Assembly: GCA_944739405.2 (NCBI GenBank)
Contig: OX123185.2
Coordinates: 5,701,840-5,765,839 of the forward strand
Source: Euclidia mi
Taxonomy: Eukaryota > Arthropoda > Insecta > Lepidoptera > Erebidae
Direction: 5' to 3'
DNA: 64,000 nt
In this document: one piece after another, positions 45,109 to 56,445 of the stretch
Position numbering within the stretch: position 1 is the stretch's first letter
How the letters are laid out: the number at the start of each line of letters is the position of its first letter
Notes under the pieces: model-generated
Told to the model about the DNA's origin: nothing
The model's database searches: none
Seen by the model: the letters and a program-made list of their open reading frames with translations, nothing else
Program-made: the position numbers and the translations under genes

Positions 45109-45598
45109 TAGTGACAGGTATATCTAGCCTCTCGCTTTTGGCAAGTAGGTTAAACATAATAGAGCCCATGAAAGTAGGCCATAGGTGTACACAACATTTG
45201 TTTTGAGAGGGGTTTTATTTTGGTTTGACTAAAACCTGGTGAAAGAACTTTTTATCAAGGGAAATACAAAAAAGAGTCATTGGTTTATGGAAGAAAATAG
45301 ATGTTATTGATATGGGGATTCGGGCCTTAGTCCTGCTTTGGACCCAAAAAGCGTCAACAAAGAAGTTGCAATCTTGCACAGGTCATAAACAACGTACGCA
45401 CCCTCAACGGATGACTTAATCTAATTCCAACTACATAGCGTAACAAAACTTCTTTTGTTCAATATTTGTAGAAAGTTCGCATGAGTATTGTAGTATACAG
45501 TTGAAGTCACAGACAAATGCTAATCATAAAACATCCATGCTACATTATAAAAGCGAAAGTGCGTTTTTATATGTTTCTCTTACTTTCATGTTAAACTA

Positions 45599-45942
45599 GG
45601 CAGCGATAGCCTAGTGGAGATACCAACGGACTGCCATGCAGAGGGTATCGGGTTCGAATCCACGACGCGCACCAATGACTTTTCGGAGTTATGTGCGTAT
45701 TGAATTGTTAATTATCGCTTGTCTCGTGCCTCGGAGAGCACGTTAAGTCGTCGGTCCCGGCTGTCATGAAGATCTTTGACAGTCGTTATAGGGCGTCAGT
45801 ACCTACCGATAGAATATCGCTTCGGGTTGCGGAGGTCAGACAGGCAGTCGCTCCGTGGAAAAGCTAATATTCCGCCAAATCGGGTTAGACTAGAAAGCGG
45901 ACCCAGGTTGAAACTGGGATAACGCTAGGAGGATGACTTTCA
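45599..45942 (+). mobile_element. Full-length SINE-1 (reference copy for the window)
   Basis: A box TAGCCTAGTGG (45607-45617), B box GGTTCGAATCC (45651-45661), core GACTTTTCGGAGTTATGTGC ... TTAATTATCGCTTG. The SINE-1-specific body is GCCTCGGAGAGCACGTTAAG and TTCGGGTTGCGGAGGTCAGA. The 3' end is GACTAGAAAGCGGACC and GGGATAACGCTAGGAGGATG. Length is about 344 bp. Only this and the interrupted copy at 60032-60645 are full. Confidence 0.92.
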
Positions 45943-46016
45943 TGTTAAACTAACAAACAGATTGTGATGCAACTTTACGGTAAGATAGTTTATACATCAA
46001 TATAATACATAGGGTT

Positions 46017-46747
46017 TGTGACGTATGTCCGGTACCTACCGCGTCTACGTCACAGTACTGTCCATATGCTTGGCCAATCAGAGAAGGCCATCGTCCGCGC
46101 TCGCGAAGCCTGACCAAATATGGTCATGAACGGACTCCAATTCTGATGGAGGGCCGGTATATAAAGGGGCCGACAGAGAGGCCGGCACCGCTACTCTAAC
46201 GCCGCTTCTACTACATATCTACGCGTACCCACTGACCCTAGGTCTTACGTGTATCCTGATCCCAGCAGCTGGGTGAGTTACTACATTTACTGCACTAGCG
46301 TACTGCCCATCTCCCTACCTGCTAGCTGAGGCCGGCTGACGCCGCCTGCCTGACTCTATTGGTTGTGCCTCTCCTAATGCTGCTTTCCTTCAGGTTCCAG
46401 GTCCACCTTAAGGCTCCGGGCTACTCTACCTAGACCGCTACACTACCCTGCACCGTCATCGACGTCACCTCTGCCGAAGAGTCTGGCCTGGCCTGCTCAT
46501 CGCACTCAGGCCGCCGGCGCCTGCCAGCTGAACCAACGGCCTGCGAGGATCTGCCCGCTACGCACAGCCCTTCGAGCAACCTGCCCTGCACACTACCGGA
46601 GGGAACAGCGTGGGAGACTGCAGCCCTTAGTGTTCAGGCCAGTGTCGTGTTGTTGGTCGGTCATACTCGTGCAAGGGAAGTGAGACAATACTCGGCAATA
46701 AACGCATCTAGAACCCCTACTGCGTTTTAATACCAGAACCCGTTACA
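46017..46747 (+). mobile_element. Probable solo LTR, 731 bp
   Basis: Starts TGTGACG and ends CCCGTTACA, with GGTT on both sides (46013-46016 and 46748-46751) as a 4-bp duplication. TATATAAAG lies at 46158-46166 and AATAAA at 46697-46702. It is far more GC-rich than its flanks. A donor-like GTGAGT at 46273 and a pyrimidine-rich acceptor TTTCCTTCAG ending at 46393 could form a short leader intron. No internal region with gag or pol was found next to it. The short downstream GC segment (46776-46796) leaves open that a scrap of internal region remains. Confidence 0.65.
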
Positions 46748-46751
46748 GGTT

Positions 46752-47220
46752 CTTTGGTTATAATTGACATCCACACGAGTGGAGCCGCGGCAGAAGACTA
46801 GCCTACCGTAAAAAATTAAAAAGAAGATATCTCTCCGGCATTGTGATAGTAACAAACTATCCAACAAGTTATTATGAATAGTAACAATGTTTACAAACAC
46901 ACTGAATCCAAAAGCCACGTCCGAACATCAGATTGTGGCTTATAAAGATATACATACACGCTATGATTAATTGCCTTTTTGTTTACTTGTAACTCACGAT
47001 AACGAAGATATATGACGTGAGTTATGGACAGATCATATTTGTTATCATTACTTGCGTAAACTTGGATAATGTGTAAAAAGAAAATGCATACTCTTTACTG
47101 CTACCAAAGCCAGAAAAAGGCAGACCTCCATGAATACGTGTTGCTGTGTCTGTTTCTTTTTTTGTTACACGATAGAAACTTAGAAAGTGCCTAAGGCGGG
47201 ACTAACTCCACCACTCTCGG
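46752..47220. other. No gene or clear repeat recognised
   Basis: Mostly AT-rich. A 63-codon minus-strand frame has no domain. Confidence 0.45.
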
Positions 47221-47350
47221 TTGAGTTTGGACAATGGTGGAGAGAGTATGTGTGATTTCTGTAACATGTCTAGCCTACGCACTAGAAACTATCGCGGTGT
47301 CCTCGACTTCACTTTGTGGCAATGTCACGTGAGGCTACCAGAGTGTGGTA
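47221..47350 (-). repeat. Diverged fragment related to repeat A
   Basis: CCTACGCACTAGAAAC, CGCGGTGTCCTCGACTTCAC resembles the reverse of 840-930 (CTTCGCACTAAAAACC, TTCCTCGACTCCC). It is too diverged to define ends. Confidence 0.5.
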
Positions 47351-47934
47351 TAGCATACGCGAATTCCCGAGACTGTGTTGACTTTTATGTGCTTAACCCA
47401 TATATACATATAACTTTAATTATATAGTATAATCAAAGCTATATACTGAATACCTTGTTTTTCACGTGATATCTTGAAATCTTATTTTTATCTTTTTAAT
47501 GAAGGCAATTCTGTACATTTACCTTTTTACTCGAACTACAAAAGAACGTTACAAAAATACAATAAATATGATTAAAATAATAACAGATGTCGCTTTCATT
47601 TCGTTAGTTCAATGACCCTCGTTTGTACACTACTCAGAATAAAATATTGTATGATTCATGACTATAATCATACAATCTTTCAATCTTTATATCCTGTGCT
47701 TCGTTCGTGTTTGTGACAGACGAATTACTTATATTGTAGGCGTTGCCTATTAGGTTTAAAAGTATTGTGTCATTCTGTAACCTAGTGTTAATACCAAAGA
47801 TAATATAATTATTCTTTATTCTATGGTTAATACAGGTACCCATTTACTACTACTTGTCGTGAGAACGGAAGAATAATAATGTAAAAAAATGTAAACGATT
47901 CTCGTCTTATTCCGTAGTATTAAGTAAAGTGACA
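47351..47934. other. No gene or clear repeat recognised
   Basis: AT-rich DNA. Confidence 0.5.
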
Positions 47935-48128
47935 GCAAGTCAAACATTTGCGTGCATGAACGTGGATGTTTGTCTTGGTCTGGGTGTTTCTATGTATAAT
48001 ATGTAGGTATTTACAAAAAAAGTATATATGTATGTTTATCCATTGTCTAGTATCCATATTACAAGCTCTGCTAAGTTTGCGACTAGATGGTGATGTGTGT
48101 AAGTGGTAGAATATTATATATTATATTA
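47935..48128 (+). mobile_element. SINE 3' portion (TTTGTCTTGG type)
   Basis: GCAAGTCAAACATTTGCGTG, TGTTTATCCATTGTCTAGTA, ACAAGCTCTGCTAAGTTTGC, GACTAGATGGTGATGTGTG. Same body as 52700-52940. Confidence 0.75.
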
Positions 48129-48267
48129 TATTTCAACTATGCTCAAGACTCGTGCCGGCTTCTTACGGAACATATCATAATAATCGTATAACACAACCAT
48201 TATTTCTAGGATATTAAACACGTTAGCAATATATGACTTTATCGTACTACTTAGTGACTATCTCTAC

Positions 48268-48600
48268 AAGTTCTTCATTATCAGCCTGTCTCAGTCCACT
48301 GCTGGACATAGAACTCTTCAATGGCACGCTACTGAGCTCCATTCTTGGCTCTTCATGCCCAGCTGCTGCCAGTCATTTTGCGTATATATTCACTCCAAGA
48401 TTCACAAGATATATGTTTTTTTTTATAGTAATAGGCGGCAAAGGAACCGATGAATCGCCTGATGGTAAGCGATTACTGCCGCGAAGGAATAGCGGATGGA
48501 CCCCCCGTAGCTCCGGCACTCTCACTCACCGAACAAAACGCAACAGTTTAGGTACTGTTACTTTACGTCGATTTTCTGCGAGACAATAATACTTCCCCAG
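48268..48600 (-). mobile_element. Two LINE/SINE tail fragments in reverse orientation
   Basis: 48273-48320 (TCAGCCTGTCTCAGTCCACT, GCTGGACATAG) is a reversed RTE-type tail. 48420-48545 (GGCGGCAAAGGAACCGATGA, CGCCTGATGGTAAGCGATTA) is the reverse of the tail at 61385-61585. Confidence 0.6.
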
Positions 48601-48996
48601 TCGTATTTATGCTGAAATCAACTCTACTCATGCTCTACTACCTACTTTTTTAAGCCGTTGTAAGAGTTCAATGCTCTATATTTTATTTGACATCACAACA
48701 ACACATCTTCAAACCTTATAGATGTAATAAAACACTCGCCGCCGTCAATTCGTTACTTGTACATGACATTGAAATATAGTAGTGTGGGTTGTATCAATCT
48801 TGGAGAATTCTGGGTGTCCATTACATTTGTAGCTCGTAATACAATCTACAAGCTTGAAGTGGACGGTATAATGTTTACAGCAATGGCATCTGTTATGGAT
48901 TATAAATAATACCATGTTACATAACAATATTGTAGTATAATTTAGACAAAAATTAAAAACTAGTTCCTAATAACAATACATATAAAGTAAATTATC

Positions 48997-49112
48997 ATCA
49001 TCATCCTAGCGTTATCGCAGCCCAATGTCCGCTTACTAGTCTAAGCATAATATTTGACTGAATATTTGCATTTCCAGAGATCAACTGCCGTCTGACATCC
49101 CATAGCTAAGAC
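48997..49112 (-). mobile_element. SINE-1 3' fragment, reversed
   Basis: ATCATCATCCTAGCGTTATC, TCCGCTTACTAGTCTAAGC, ATCAACTGCCGTCTGACATC. Confidence 0.75.
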
Positions 49113-49217
49113 TAGTGAAAATTAACATTGACATACAGTAGTAAATGTATTACACAATTACATTATGTACAAATTCTATAGTACATAAAATCCTAAAAAA
49201 AACATCATAAATCCATA

Positions 49218-49372
49218 AAGTATGTTAATTATCGCTCGCTTAATAATGTGCCCGGTAGATGGCAATAGGCTCGCCCCTATTACATTGGGACCGAAACATA
49301 ACTAACAAAAAGTGGTGTGTAATACACCTCTGCCTACCCCTTCGGGGATAACAAGCGTGAAGTTATGTTTAT
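49218..49372 (+). mobile_element. SINE 3' half, CTTCGGGG tail type
   Basis: GTTAATTATCGCTCGCTTAA, ATGGCAATAGGCTCGCCCCT, CCTCTGCCTACCCCTTCGGG, AGCGTGAAGTTATG. Confidence 0.85.
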
Positions 49373-49377
49373 GTTAA

Positions 49378-49490
49378 AATCCTTGCAAATCTGACAGGCA
49401 AGACACAGCCAAAACTACTGGTTGAAAGAAAATAAAATTTGGCATGTACATAATTATGTTCTTTAGATGTGCACTAACGGCCATTTTCAA
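49378..49490 (+). mobile_element. Helitron 5'-part fragment
   Basis: AAATCCTTGCAAATCTGACA, ACAGCCAAAACTACTGG, AAATTTGGCATGTAC, GTGCACTAA, as in the Helitrons at 35414 and 40606. No CTAG end was found. Confidence 0.5.
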
Positions 49491-51390
49491 TATTTGATCC
49501 ATACATGCATTTTGAGAATCAAGATTTGTGTTTGACATATTTTGTATCGAGCTTATGTCAAAAACGAATCTAAAATCTACAGATCTATCTATAGTTCGAA
49601 TATTGAATTCCGTAGTTAGACAGGATTTTTCGATATTCCCTTTTCTAGGAACTAATAATAATAATAATCTTGGTAAATTCCCCTTTTAATGCTGTAAAAA
49701 ATCCAACGGGGGCAGAACTGCAGGTGAAGTATACTTATTATATAATACTGCATGAACGAGGCTTGCCATCACAATTGAGTAACGATAAAAATAGCGTTAT
49801 CGTCCGCAACTACCCGCCTTGGTGTCCATCGCGGCAATTTTCTTAAAAGCCACCGACGTATCTCCTCAGACATTTGATACAAACGAGGTCGCGCAGATAC
49901 GTATCACGAGACTTATAATGCTATCAATTATGGATTTGTGCTGGCTTTTTGTTTTAGTACTCATCATGGGCACGAGTACTTATAGATGGGTCTACTGAAT
50001 CGTGATTGCTGATTTCTTCATGAATCTTGGCGAGCCTTTAGATATTTTTTTTGCTCGAAGATTTCAAAATCTTTAGTTCATACTTATACGATATATTATA
50101 TATATTTCATCTATCAAAGGTATCCTATCGCCAAATTTTTATGTGAAGATTATCACCAATAAATAAATAACCAATAATAATTTTCCAGATTATTAGATGT
50201 TTTTTTTATGTTTAAGTTAATTTTATATTTAGTTACCCGTTTATCGCCACTTTCTGGTTTGAATAATGCATGCTGTGAAACTTTTCTTTGGCTTTAGAAT
50301 CTCATGTCACATTGTTACCAGATTATGTACTTTGTAGTTGTTGAGTTTCCCATAAATAAATAAATTGTAGTTGGTAATCTGTCAACGGATTGCAAGCGGA
50401 GTAGCGATAGCTCCGTCAAGATCAGGGCAGACTTGCTTGGTAAAGGTCTAAGGTTCCTATATGGACATTGGGCTGACGTAACCTTCCTTATCAATATATT
50501 GAACGGTACGATCGACTGTCCCGAGTTACTTGATCAAATAGGCTTAGTTACCCCGCGGCGGTGACGCTTCGTTAGCGCGATCTTTTACACATACCACGCG
50601 CAAATAGTAGGACCAGGCAGAATAATTATTTAATACGTGCGTACAAATGTTATAACTCCATCGCCGATGATGTTGATATATTTAACACTTCGGCTTCTAA
50701 AACTAAACGATTGCTTAATAACCGTTTCTTTGAGAGTTAAATATTTAAAATCTCAAATGTGTACGTAAAATCATAGTTTGTATAGATAGTTAGTATAAAC
50801 AATAAGTTATCTATGTATAATTGTATGGTTTAAACAATGCACAATTGCTGTTCTTTCTTGTGCACGTTCGTATCCTTAACTTTTATTGTGTAGCTAGGAA
50901 CCATTTGTCAAAACTTTTAATTAGCCTTAAGATATTCTATGAGCAATTTGTTATTTTTTTTAGACAGCTGTTAGATTTCCGAAAAAAATAAAATAAAATT
51001 AAATATTTTGGCAAATTTGGTTAGACTATAAAGTAGACCGGGGGTTCCAAAAACAAAATACACATCTAGCTGCCAGATTCAAAGGTAAATTTGCAAATCA
51101 TCGGTACCAATTTGGCAACAAACAATGTTATATCAGTATGCGTCTCACGATCGTCGCACAATCATAATTTGTCACTGTTGCACGTAGTTCAATGTATAAA
51201 CAAGTCAAAATGATAGATAGTGAATATAATTTATCGACAATTTATAAACTAAGTAAGCTTTAATATAGTAATGGTGTTTATAAGGTAATTAGGTAATCTT
51301 TACATCTATAAACACAAGTAAAATTGAAGATCCTGAGTTCAAAATAAGTATACACGATAACAAGTCATAAACAACCTAATGTTTTTAATT
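49491..51390. other. No gene recognised, long AT-rich stretch
   Basis: It contains a possible SINE-1 scrap at 51003-51050 (GGTTAGACTATAAAGTAGAC) and a GAGTAGCGATAGCTCCGTCA motif at 50399 that may be a dead SINE head. Nothing else was seen. Confidence 0.45.
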
Positions 51391-51545
51391 TTTGTCTGTC
51401 TGTCTGTATTTCTATTTTTCCGGAGTAATATGTGGAATGGGTGAACCGATTTTAATGGGACTTTCACTGGAAGATAGAGGAATTTGTATCGAAAATACGT
51501 GGCACTGTCTACAGATACTGAAACTACAAGGCAACAGCTGGTAGG
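51391..51545 (+). mobile_element. Possible Helitron fragment
   Basis: GTCTGTCTGTCTG, AACCGATTTTAATGGGACTT, TCACTGGAAGATAGAGGA, GGCAACAGCTG. Resembles the Helitron at 32679-32977 but the CTAG end is lost. Confidence 0.4.
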
Positions 51546-52699
51546 TAAATACAATTTAATTATGTACCATTGCTCCTTTTACTTTTAATTCAAGCTGAAC
51601 TGTACTACAAGTATTTAATTGTACCCCATATGCAGTATCTCGTCGACATAAGAATACTCATCAATAAGGATAGATGGCGAGATATCAGTAATAACTTGAG
51701 TCCCTACTAATAGATGTTATCTCGAGCGACCCAGCCACTAGGAAATATAAAGTGACTCGAACTGTAATAACTTACTTAGAAAAGAGCAGTGTCTCTGCTT
51801 TGAGGGGAGAATTACATTGATAGGGGTAGTGAAATAAGTTAGTTAAAGTATATTACTTCTAGTATAATAATTATTCTATTATAAAAATATAAATTTAACT
51901 AGCCTCGAGGATTTAGGTACATATTAAGGCTGTTTATTTAAAGTCTCCCATTTGCGGTCAAAAAAGTCCATTAGCGAAGACGAAAGTACTAATTACATTT
52001 TGTCACCAATATTTTTAATTTACCTACATGATAAATCCGATTCCGTTCACGTTTATACAGAAAGAGGAAGAAACGAGATAGTATTATATTTATTTTATTT
52101 TTATTTATCACAGTTTTACAATATATTAATAAAGTAGTGCTCTACAAAACCGGTTTAGCGACTGTGGAAGAGTCGCATATAATACTGTAATATGTGTACA
52201 TTAGCTATTTTACATACATATTATAACAAATATTATTTAACAAAAAAATTTTTAGTTCAGTAATATGCAGTTTTAAAAACAAGAATGTAATATGCTTTAA
52301 TAAATATAATAATTTTATTGTAGACCTATTTCGTTTTAAGCAAAATATAATCCATTATATTTGCGGCTAAGATTGGCGGGATAAAAGAAAAATCCGATTA
52401 AGTAAGGAGCCACAATCACTCAGAGCGGCCGAGCATTATTTACATAAGATAGCAACATTAGGAAGCTAAGGATCCCGTAGGAAATGAGAGAGTAATTCAT
52501 TTTTCATGACTCTATTCCAAAGTTTTAATGGAATCCGTGACGTCGGCACTGAACCATCTAGATTTTAAGAAGAAGATATCAACTTTTATTTAATGTCCTC
52601 TAGTTTGGAACTTGAATTTCCTACATGCAATAGAATTTGTGATATAAAATTTGTTATTTTTAAAAATTTTCCACCTGTTTTAACGGCAGTTTCTGTCTG
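51546..52699. other. No gene or clear repeat recognised
   Basis: AT-rich DNA with only short frames. Confidence 0.5.
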
Positions 52700-52940
52700 T
52701 TGACGACCCAGGGGCGTTGGAGGAGAGTAAAAAACGACTGCCACCCCTACAGTTGCTGGTTCGATACCCGCTCAAGTCAAACATTTGTGTGCGGGAACAT
52801 GAATGTTTGTCTTGGTCCGAGTGTTTATATGTATAGTATGTATGTATTTACTAAACCAGTTTAGTACTCATAGCACAAGCTCTACTGTAAAAGCTCTGCT
52901 TACTTTGGAACTAGATGGTGATGTATGAAAGTGGAGAAAA
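52700..52940 (+). mobile_element. tRNA-derived SINE, nearly full
   Basis: B box CTGGTTCGATACCC (about 52760), then TCAAACATTTGTGTGCGGGA, TTTGTCTTGGTCCGAGTGTT, ACAAGCTCTACTGTAAAAGC, ACTAGATGGTGATGTATG. A common lepidopteran SINE body. 3'-only copies are at 14305 (-) and 47935 (+). Confidence 0.8.
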
Positions 52941-54049
52941 AGTACTCCATCCAGTACCAAACGCCATTTCCATGTAACTAGCGCCGAAAAGGCAATTAAG
53001 TGAACTAGACGTTTTTATCATTCTTTTTCGGTTTTCGGTGCTGCACAAACACTTAAAATGTAACGGCAAAGGCAAAAGAATATTCATGACTTCGCCTTTG
53101 TAAATCTAAAGATTAACTACTGACAGAATATACTGCGAGAGTGACGAAGGGAAATTAGGGATTCGTTTTCCCCACAGCTTTTGTTAGCCGCTCCTTTAGA
53201 GGCATATTCAATTTTCGCTACCTTTCTGACACCAATAAAAAGATGGCTACCTTATCTTTTTCTTTTCGTACGTCAAATTCTGGTTAACCAAAATTTAATG
53301 AATACCTACTGAATATTATTTGATACGAATACCTATATTTTGAGCGCGATTTATAAGTAAGACAAGATTAATATTGCGGGAATGTCGCTTGATGTTTCAT
53401 TCAAGATAGAAATACTTTCTTTTTTAGTATTTTTGGTTATAAGCGTGATTTTTGTTTCATACTTTATTGTTTCATACTATTATGCTGGTCATCTACATCC
53501 AGTCATCTATGTCAAATACTTAAATTCCACTCCGCAGTGAAAGATAATCGTCTTCTTATAAACCCATTTCCCCTATTCAGAATAATTAATTAGGGACTTG
53601 ACTTACGCTCAAACAATGAACCCAAAGTGTACCCGAACTAGGGAAAAACATTTTTGGATGCGAGACATCCGAGCAATTGAATATCTTCTCTCGTTTCTTG
53701 ATAATAGAGTTTTATTTCCATCCATATCCAATAGTACAATTTTTACAACTCCACATAACGCACAAAAAAATCAAGTTACAAATTAAACGCCTCCATAAGC
53801 AAAGTCTTACAACTTTACAAAACTTACACAAAGTCTCATACTTATAAAGTATTACATAAGTCGTCCTCACAATTTAATCGAGACTGGTGACCTCTCGACT
53901 TCTAAACGTCAGCCGATATTAAAGACGTTCAGTAGCTATTTTTACTTTTTTAACGAAAGCTTTCTTGTACAAATGCAGAAACCCTGAGCATTTTGCATTA
54001 TCGGATGACCACCAGGTAAGCCAATAAGATTTTACTAGAAGCTATATAC
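52941..54049. other. No gene or clear repeat recognised
   Basis: AT-rich. A 62-codon frame at 53598-53786 shows no domain. Confidence 0.5.
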
Positions 54050-54288
54050 TTTCACGCCAGTATTACCCCCAAGAGGTAGGCAGAGGTGTAATATTAGACC
54101 CACATTTCGCCTTATGAATTTTAGGTCCCAGGTATAGGGGGTGAGCCTATTGCCGTCACCGGATACATTGCCAGACTCCGTGCTGTTACTGAGAATTCGG
54201 AAAAACTCAGTAACACTTTCGCCCAACCCGGGAATCGAACCCGAAACCTCCGATCAGCATACGCTACCCACGCAGGCAGCCAAGGCAG
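54050..54288 (-). mobile_element. SINE, GGATAGCGTATGC head type, reversed
   Basis: TTACCCCCAAGAGGTAGGCA, GGGGGTGAGCCTATTGCCGT, CCAGACTCCGTGCTGTTACT, B box GGGAATCGAACCC, GCATACGCTACCCA at the 5' end. Confidence 0.85.
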
Positions 54289-54433
54289 CTTATTAGAATC
54301 TACAACACCAGAGCCGTATCTGTCTAGCGGATTGTATGGTCGGTTTTGACATGCGAGTTTTATCCCATCATGTATTGTTTAGGACAGAAGTTTATATCCT
54401 GTAAGATTTATAAGGTGCTTTGACTTGCCGTCC

Positions 54434-54640
54434 GTAATTGATCAGCAAAGTAAGCAACGTTGCCGCAGGCCGTCATATGGATGGGTGACTCTTGTTGTGG
54501 TGCTTACGTTAAGTCATGTCGGAGGTCTTCGAGCGGCTTTCGAAGATTACGAGCATACAGCTAAGGGTGATTAGGGCAGTGACTCAAAATTTAGGTGATT
54601 AACCTCTGTATTCTAAAAGTCATAGGGTCGATACACACTT
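54434..54640 (+). mobile_element. 5S-rRNA-like sequence, probable 5S-derived SINE
   Basis: GATCAGCAAAGTAAGCAACG (54440-54459) and ATATGGATGGGTGACT (54475-54490) match the 5S rRNA A-box and C-box regions. Their spacing of 31 nt from AAGTAAGC to GGATGGG is the same as in 5S genes. Start and end of a 5S gene are not recognisable, so this is not a functional 5S rRNA gene. The downstream TCTTCGAGCGGCTTTCGAAG ... GTCATAGGGTCGATACACAC may be the SINE body. A plain 5S pseudogene is the alternative. Confidence 0.6.
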
Positions 54641-55293
54641 GTGACGTCCACTACTTTTGCCAACATTATTTCATGAAGACTTTAATAATGATACTACAAG
54701 ACTCATAACTAATAGTGCCAAAACAGTGAACTATTCAAGACCACGTACTAAAGTGATTATTGATACATAATTAACCCTCAATTGGACATTCGTGACAAAA
54801 ACTGTAAGTTATAGTGAAAAAACATTAATAACATTAGCAAAAAGTGAACATTAACATGTAAACCTAGGAAATATTAACATAAATAATATCTGCAATTATC
54901 GTTTACTATTCAAATTTCCGAGTCATCACACGATTGGCTATTCAATAAGTTACCACTGTCGGCAAAACAGGATACCCATACAATAAACACTACTTTCGAA
55001 CACCTGATTGGCTACACCACTGTCGGCAAATCAGTGTATCTACACAGATTAAATAAGAATATAACCTCGGTAATATACTTTAGTACAGAGACATCTATTA
55101 ATAAGCGCAAGAACCAATCACCAATCATTCTAACACGTTCGCACCATACTGTCACCTATTTGGACTCATATTTCAACGACTGCCGTGGCGCGTTGGTTAC
55201 GACGCTCACCCCTGACAAGCGAAGTTGGTGGATCGCTTCTGTGGATGTCCCAGCACTTTTTGTTATTTAACTTGTACTCATAAAAATATTAAT
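54641..55293 (+). promoter_or_regulatory. 5' UTR of the CR1/jockey-type LINE (start not defined)
   Basis: Non-coding leader before ORF1. It has a partial internal duplication: ATTGGCTA followed by CACTGTCGGCAAA at 54933-54966 and again at 55007-55030. An upstream 78-codon frame (55034-55270) lacks a domain. I could not locate the element's first base or a target duplication. Confidence 0.5.
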
Positions 55294-56445
55294 ATGAATT
55301 TCTTCGAAAATATCACGCATAGAAACAAAGTAGCTCGTGCACACACATCACTCTCAGATAATAACGACAGTGAATGTCTTGAGAACTCACTAGATGGCAC
55401 TAGTCGTAGTGTACCAGAGATATCTGAAGACGAAGACACCGATACGATTACTAAATTGAAGGAGCAAATTGATAGTCTTACAATGAAACTCAATAGCGCT
55501 AATGACGAAATAGATTCACTTACCTTAGAAAATAGTGAATTGAAAGTAAAAATTGAAGATCTATTATGCAAAAATAGAATCTACAAAAAAATTACTCACA
55601 GCCCGGCGAAATCAGGAACATCGACCCCAAAGAAAAGACAAATTCAGAAATTACAGGAACACAAACAGGTTCAAACAGATACTACCTCCACTACACCTTA
55701 TGAATGTCATGGTCCAGAACAAGTAACAGTACCAACGACTAATGGTCAGTCTTACTGCAAAACGCCACAGGACGAAGCACTACTGAGAAAAAATTCAAAC
55801 AAAATTTACCAGGCTCTTCCACAAGATCATCAAGTTACAAAAAATAAGTTGTGTATTATAAGCGCAAACAAAGTAAATAATAACATTACATCATTAGCAG
55901 AACACTACTTCAGTAAAAATTACGTTATATGTCATTTCATAATTCCTAATGTAGGAATAAATCAACTATTAACTGATATTGACAAAAAATTGAAAGGATT
56001 TACTTTGAATGATTTTTGTAATATAATAATAGGTGAGGATGACTTTAGAGCGTCAAATAATTACATTGATCTAGTCACTAACATACGAAGTGTGTTACAG
56101 TCTAACAATCACACTAACATAATAATTACTTTGCCAACATTTAAAAATGCTATTTATGCTAATTTATATAATTCCAGGGTTAACATGTTCAATCAATTAC
56201 TGTACCTTGATAACTTAACGCATGAATACGCCTATATCCTGGATTCAAATTTAAACCTTAAGTATGATAGGAGTATGTTTAGAAGATTAGGCACACTAAG
56301 TAACAGTGGTATGACAGTAATATTTGAGGACTTACATAAACTGATCATAGATATAGTAGAAAACTTGGCACCCAGTATAAGTACAGTACAAGAAGGACAA
56401 TTAGAGGAATACAAAGAACCCTCACAGGAGCTTTTTCGGGAATAA
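55294..56445 (+). CDS. LINE ORF1 protein: coiled coil plus esterase-like domain
   Basis: Intact frame of 383 codons from the ATG at 55294. An in-frame ATG at 55225 would add 23 residues but lies in the leader-like region. The N-terminal ~45 residues are acidic. Residues ~48-98 form a heptad-like coiled coil (ITKLKEQIDSLTMKLNSAND..., SLTLENSELKVKIEDLL), followed by a basic, Ser/Thr-rich linker. Residues ~180-365 resemble the SGNH/esterase-like ORF1 domain of CR1-group LINEs: a central IIIGEDDF block where GxND is usual, and a C-terminal FEDLHKL block where DxxH is usual. The GDS block is degenerate (CIISANKV), so catalytic activity is doubtful. The role is presumably RNA binding and particle assembly. 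It overlaps the ORF2 frame at its end. Confidence 0.75.
   Translation: MNFFENITHRNKVARAHTSLSDNNDSECLENSLDGTSRSVPEISEDEDTDTITKLKEQIDSLTMKLNSANDEIDSLTLENSELKVKIEDLLCKNRIYKKITHSPAKSGTSTPKKRQIQKLQEHKQVQTDTTSTTPYECHGPEQVTVPTTNGQSYCKTPQDEALLRKNSNKIYQALPQDHQVTKNKLCIISANKVNNNITSLAEHYFSKNYVICHFIIPNVGINQLLTDIDKKLKGFTLNDFCNIIIGEDDFRASNNYIDLVTNIRSVLQSNNHTNIIITLPTFKNAIYANLYNSRVNMFNQLLYLDNLTHEYAYILDSNLNLKYDRSMFRRLGTLSNSGMTVIFEDLHKLIIDIVENLAPSISTVQEGQLEEYKEPSQELFRE

Noticed and set aside
45599..45670. Possible tRNA gene (good A and B boxes)
   Set aside because: No acceptor stem or cloverleaf closes, and the sequence continues into a SINE body repeated across the window.
54440..54490. A functional 5S rRNA gene
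   Set aside because: Only the internal control blocks match. The 5' and 3' parts of 5S rRNA and a T-run terminator at the right place are absent.
55034..55270. 78-codon frame upstream of LINE ORF1
   Set aside because: It lies in the leader, has no domain, and overlaps the upstream in-frame extension of ORF1. It could at most be an upstream regulatory frame.
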